Of a stretch of DNA of 64,000 nucleotides, positions 59,001-64,000 are shown piece by piece; within the stretch, counting starts at the first letter, position 1, and each line of letters opens with the position of its first letter. Source of the stretch: Platycnemis pennipes (taxonomy: Eukaryota; Arthropoda; Insecta; Odonata; Platycnemididae); NCBI GenBank assembly GCA_933228895.1, contig OW121847.1, positions 82,563,656 through 82,627,655 on the forward strand, written 5' to 3'. A program made the position numbers and the translations under genes. The notes under the pieces were generated by a model. It was not told the origin of the DNA. It searched no databases and was given only the letters and a program-made list of their open reading frames with translations.

Positions 59001-61790
59001 TGAGACCAGAGGAATCTGTTCCGGGAGTTCAGGAAATAGGGCGCTTAAGTTCTTTGCTCCCACTGAAAAATTCCTTTGCCTGCGGGCTGAAAGAATCTCA
59101 AGAAGGGAAAAACTAGGTCACGGCTGGGTGACGCCCCAAGTTTAACCCAAAGGATAAACTAGCGTTTAACTAAGAAGTTATTCGACTAAAGTCTATTTCT
59201 TTCCAAAAGTATTTTTCCAATTGACGCTTTCAAGTGAGACACCATTACGTAAGGAGAAATTACTCGTCCCATTAAGCTCAATTTCTGTCTAGGAGCGCTA
59301 ATATTTCAATTAACACTCTTTTCCACTTTATTCACCGCGTTGAAGCAGCCGAATTTCGTACGAGTTTTCGTTAGGCAAGTTTTCCATCATTATGCCTAAA
59401 AATTACAGTGCCCTTAGGGCAAGCTTATCAGTTACATATGGATTATGCTGTCAAAACTTCATTTAATTTTACTGGTTTTAATTAATCCCTTCTAATATTC
59501 TTTTCATTCTCTGATTAAACAAACATGCACGATATAATGACAATGTATTCATTCCCTGAAGGCTAAGTAGGATATTTGAGCAACACGTCTAGCTTATGGA
59601 TGAAATCGTAATATTCCCGTAAAACAGGCAGCAACTATTAATTAAGGACACCGTTTCGGCCTGCAGAAATATCATGTACAAATTCGTCATATTAGACACG
59701 ACAGCAAAGTCTGGCCACATTGACATTACCTGTGAAAAAATTGCATTTCATTGACAGAGACAAAATACACATTTCTTTCATCCACACCGAGCTCTTCAGA
59801 GATTGAAGGGATTCACAAATTAGGGAGTTGAAAGCCTAAATTACCCCAATGGTTTCAATTTCCAGACCTTGCATTCGTTCCATTATTTTAAGAGTGGTAT
59901 CAATGCAAAATTAATATAGAAGGCCCATTACATGGAATTGATGCTTCTTTGTCAATCGCTATACAACCGGCTAAAAAAACTACAGGTAGATGTCAAACAT
60001 TCGATTTTTCCTATTTTTTACCGCGGTTGCTATACATTTCGTGCATTGCTCAGTTTAAAAAAAAATCATACACTTTAATCTATTTCTCATATTCAAAGAG
60101 CTTAACTGATGATGAAATCGAAACAAAGAGACTATCTCTCATGAATATTCTGCCCCACGGCCTTGAATCTTGAGACATTCTTAGGTTTCCTGCTCACCTT
60201 CAATAAGTTATCAACCATCAAGATATCTGGTCGATATCACCTTTTTTTCAATCTATATAATTAAAATATAACTAATATAAAATATACCAGATTTAGGCTA
60301 TTGAAGTTTCCTCTTGCCTCATTCCAATTACTAGACGAAATTCCTGCTCTACCGTCATAATGCTTTTTTTAGCATAAACGCCATATTGGTCCTCCATGCT
60401 TAGGCAAAAATAGAAGTTGCAAGTGATCTTACCTAAATCATGATGGGTTTACAATGAATCTAATTGAAAGGTGGTTACTAGCAACGGAATCGTTTGCTCG
60501 TAAATGACATAACTAGTGTGGAGTCATAAGCAGCCGAATATCCTCGAAGTCCATTACAGGATGAGTTGATGTCAGGTAAACGTAGATCTAAATAAATGTC
60601 CAACAAATATTATGCAAAACTGAGAAAAATGCAGTAAACTGTAATCATCTTATACAGATTTTTAACCATAGCATATTTCATTTCTGGTGTTCCAATATCG
60701 AAGTTGAACGTAGATGCTATATTTTCAAATAAACTAATTCCTGCATTTCGCTGACTCGCAAGGCGATTTTGAATGAATTATCAGGAAGGTACGACACCAA
60801 TCTGATTTCTGAACATTACTACTCACAGGCTCTTCATCACTCTACTCATTTACCGCAGAAAAGTAAGTTCATTCAGTCGCATCTCTTGAATAAAAGTGAG
60901 CAAAATGAGTGTAATTCGAGAAGTACGCCTGGTCCTCCTTGGCTTCGACTAGCATATCTACAAAAATTCTCACATAACGATTTCCTCACTGTTAGAATAT
61001 TGTCCATAAATTATCATTTCACGGCTCTAAAAGCTACCTGTTTTAGATTACGTTTCTCAAAGGTCCATGAGAGTATCAAAGTGGCACATTAAAAAGCCTG
61101 TAATATCTAATGTTTTCGCGACACCGCAGGTTGCTGTTATGGAAACTAGAAACCTTTCAATTTAACAAAATAGTTTTATCCCAGACTAGCTCAAATAAAT
61201 ACACTTCAGATATTACACTTTTCAAATACGTCAACTGCTTTCAGATATCTCTCACACAAAGCAAATCAAAACAAAATAATACCCTTCTTAGAATACAAAG
61301 ACACAATAATTCTCTTCCTTTTTCAGGCTCTTGTTGAAATAGGACAGACACGCCATATATCACTTTATCACTTTCAGAGCCGCTTCACTGATCACTGACA
61401 CTCGTATACAAATAAATAACCCTCTAAAAATTAATACATACAGGTTTTAGTGAGGAGTGGACCACTTAATTACGCGCAGGATCTCTGATGATTGCTCGTC
61501 TGTCTCCTATAAGTCGAAATAGCTGCCTCCGTCTGCAACCCCGAGATTTCTCAGCCCAGATGGTTGAAGACCAGCTCCTCGCGTCCTATTTGGTTGCTAT
61601 ATCGGAATCCTGTCCTTTGCAGATTTCAGACAACACCGCGACGTGGATTTACCTCCACATGGAACGATTGTTAAAATTCATGTTACAAGCCTTTAAGTGA
61701 TATAGTGGTCGGTCATCAAATACTCGTACTTTCCAAATATGTCTCTCAAGAACAGAACATCTTCCATTATTTCTCGAATGTTAGATCTGA
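56020..61790. other. Long gene-less AT-rich region
   Basis: No recognisable gene. Frames of up to 107 codons (60769-61092, plus) and 97 codons (58440-58733, plus) lack known domains, and their residue composition follows the AT-rich DNA. I found no SINE, tRNA, LINE block or long inverted repeat. Confidence 0.5.
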
Positions 61791-61791
61791 T

Positions 61792-62335
61792 AAGGGGAGT
61801 GTCCGAGTTTCGGGTCAGGGATTTTGACGAAATTTGCCAGGCAGGTAGTCCTTGATTAGTTATTTACGAATCACCCCCCATATAGGGTTATATATCCAGT
61901 AACTTCGTCAAAAAACGAGTTTGAAATATTTTATTGCCAATTTAAAGCTAATAATTAGCACGTTAATCACGTAATAAACTATTTTACGTACTAATTACGA
62001 AATGTGCTAAAATTACGTAATTAGTACGCAAAATAGTTGAAATGCATCCCGGGTAAACACGAAACTGCGATGAAAAAGAAATTGGAGATGGACAGCCTCG
62101 AACCAGGGACGTCGACAATGTGAAGCGAGTACTTTACCCCTAACCGAAACTGCACTTGTTAAACATTGCTAATTATTAGCTTTATATTGGCAATAAAATA
62201 TTTCAAACTCGTTTTTTGACGAAGTTACTGGATATATAACCCTATATGGGGGGTGATTCGTAAATAACTAATCAAGGACTACCTGCCTGGCAAATTTCGT
62301 CAAAATCCCTGACCCGAAACTCGGACACTCCCCTT
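61792..62335. mobile_element. MITE with 169-bp terminal inverted repeats enclosing a tRNA-like sequence
   Basis: AAGGGGAGTGTCCGAGTTTC at 61792 is inverted at the right end (CTCGGACACTCCCCTT, ending 62335). The arms 61792-61960 and 62167-62335 are nearly identical. The interior contains a second, smaller palindrome (61977-61999 with 62016-62038; AACTATTTTACGTACTAATTACG-type arms) and, near 62085-62165 on the minus strand, a tRNA-like segment with TCGGTTAGGGGTAAAG and CCCTGGTTCGAGGCTG. There is no transposase. Target duplication is not evident (flanks GAT and GTG). Confidence 0.85.
62085..62165 (-). repeat. tRNA-like segment inside the MITE
   Basis: Minus strand: GCAGTTTCGGTTAGGGGTAA carries A-box-like bases and CCCTGGTTCGAGGCTG a B box (GGTTCGAGGC), about 35 bases apart, as in tRNAs. 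Acceptor-stem pairing is poor, so it is a pseudo-tRNA or SINE head. Confidence 0.5.
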
Positions 62336-62779
62336 GTGAGTGTGGAGGGTGGCATTTTATGATAGAAAGTCTCAACTGATCACATCGAGAAGAATTGACT
62401 GGGTCTTGAATCGGGAGTGCTGCCACCTGATGCGAAAGGCAAGGACTTGCAGACAGTGGTAAATATTATTCAGTGCATAACCTCTTCCGACTCAAGTAAG
62501 TATCTACCGTGAGGAGGTCATGGCAGTCCGGGCTCTTTCGACTGGAACTTTAAAGTTTTCCCTCACTACCTTTCGGTTATAAGAGGGTAAATCACACGCT
62601 GGGTTTATCTCTAGCTCTACGCCGTTTCATGAATAGCCGCTTTGATACGTACGTTCTAACTCATTCACCCATAGAAATTCCAACTGAATGAATGTATCTT
62701 GAGTCAACCCGGGAGAAAATTAACCTCCCTAAACCATCAATTTCTTCCACCCTACACCACTTATTCCCAATCATATACT

Positions 62780-62945
62780 TCACTCACTCAGTGATGCAAC
62801 CCGAAGGTTAGTTTTTTATAGGTGAGAATAGAGCTCACCCCGTACTAAGCCACTGGCGTGTGAAATTCCCACATTCAGGGTAGGGGGGCCAGTTCCTTTC
62901 CCTGGGCCACCTGCGATTTCCTACGAAGTTCTGACACGCAGAATT
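62780..62945 (-). repeat. SINE family B, 3' part only
   Basis: CACTCACTCAGTGATGCAAC through GGGCCACCTGCGATTTCCTA matches 54981-55145 with around 90% identity by eye. The tRNA-like head is absent beyond about 62945, so this copy is 5'-truncated. Confidence 0.8.
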
Positions 62946-64000
62946 TTGTAGTCAGAACTGCGTGGGCGGGGGCCAGTTTCATCATGTACTTAGGAAGATA
63001 AAAAAGATAGGCAATTAAGGACAGCAATAGCTTACGTCTCTCAAAATAATCGTCACATTAATTAAGTTAACCTTTACCACCTTTACTTATGTACATCGGT
63101 TGAAATGGGAGCTTAATAATACGGTATCTTCTTTTATAGTGTCATCCTCCATTCCGAAAATTTCACCATGATTGTTCATATCTACGTTACCGACCACCTT
63201 AAAATTAACGGAGTAAACATAAGCATTCTGATTACGCTATTGTGTTCTGATTGGGTAATAAATTAAGTTAGGCCACCAAAACAATGCGATTGTCAATTAA
63301 ATTAGAATCTAAAGGGAAATACAACTATCTGACGTGTTACTTTTACGACGAAGAATTCCAATCGCAGTAATTACAATATAGTTGCAGCGTTCATTACTCC
63401 ATTCGATCGATTGCAAATAGTTTATTTTTTTCAATTATCGTGTAACTATGCATGTCACTTATTTTGTACTTACATCAGAAAATATTTTAGCTTCATAAGT
63501 ATTTAATTTAATGTGATAAAGTGATATTTTCCTTAAATATTTAAAGCCTAAATGCATATGAGAAACAAAAATTGGTACAGGCATATTTAATTTCATGTTT
63601 TAAGAGATAAAATAAACAATTTAAATGACAATCCTAAAATAATTTCAACGTATTCACGCAGTACATGAATATCTAAACTTGTATCTTGGCTATTATACAC
63701 AAACAAGTGATTTTTGGAGTGGCACGCACAATTTTACCGCTGCTAATTACTCGAATAAATACATCGAGCTTTAATTTTTTCACCATTCTGCAATTTTTAT
63801 CATACAATCAATCTCCTGTTAATAGTTTTGAATGAGTTAATGCTAAATGAAATGGACGGAAACAGTTGTATGATATATCTGAGTACATATACAGGAGAAA
63901 ATTCTAGGTCACCACATTTACACCGGAGGGGGAATGTGACGCGAGTCATTAAGTTTCCCCTTCGAGTCCAGAAAATGACAACCCGTAACGACGCCTGCTT
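62946..64000. other. Unique AT-rich DNA to the window end
   Basis: No gene or repeat recognised. The sequence is strongly AT-rich from about 63000 to 63900. Confidence 0.5.

Overview
The window looks like a stretch of a large, AT-rich animal genome, most likely an arthropod and probably an insect. No open reading frame exceeds about 160 codons, nothing is operon-like, and nearly everything recognisable is a decayed transposable element. The insect assignment is an inference from the mixture of element types: CR1/Jockey-like and RTE-like non-LTR retrotransposons, tRNA-derived SINEs, a 5S rRNA-derived SINE-like unit, and MITEs with a helix-turn-helix remnant typical of insect transposons. I cannot name the species. 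I see no convincing exon of a host protein gene, no intact tRNA or rRNA gene, and no CRISPR or prokaryotic feature. The window is best read as intergenic or deep intronic DNA.

Layout. 1-3.9 kb: unique sequence with one GC-rich tract and two retrotransposon scraps. 3.9-5.6 kb: a nest of CR1-like LINE 3' ends (both strands), a tRNA-derived SINE and a 15-bp tandem repeat. 6.8-10.5 kb: a possible transposon end, a fold-back element, a 2.8-kb DNA transposon with 640-bp terminal inverted repeats and a CTAT target duplication, then a near-perfect 98-bp palindrome. 10.5-39 kb: mostly unique AT-rich DNA punctuated by GC-rich tracts, a 5S-derived SINE-like unit (16.9 kb), a hammerhead-ribozyme-like motif on the minus strand (19.9 kb), an RTE LINE 3' end (20.3 kb), SINEs (20.7 and 31.1 kb) and a probable hAT-type MITE (23.1 kb). 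39-42.2 kb: an inverted Penelope-like module, a 214-bp direct repeat pair and an RTE-like reverse transcriptase C-terminus. 47.2-48.7 kb: a GC-rich tract, a tRNA-like SINE head and two SINE copies facing each other. 51.8-55.3 kb: a LINE endonuclease scrap on the minus strand and a frameshifted LINE reverse transcriptase on the plus strand, followed by a second SINE family. 55.6-56.0 kb: a MITE with 100-bp inverted repeats. 61.8-62.9 kb: a MITE whose centre holds a tRNA-like sequence, then a partial SINE.

Function. None of the element proteins is intact, so there is no working gene set to describe. The biologically interesting signals are structural: RNA stem-loops conserved at LINE 3' ends, hammerhead-like cores, long fold-back DNA, and Pol III-type promoters captured by mobile elements.
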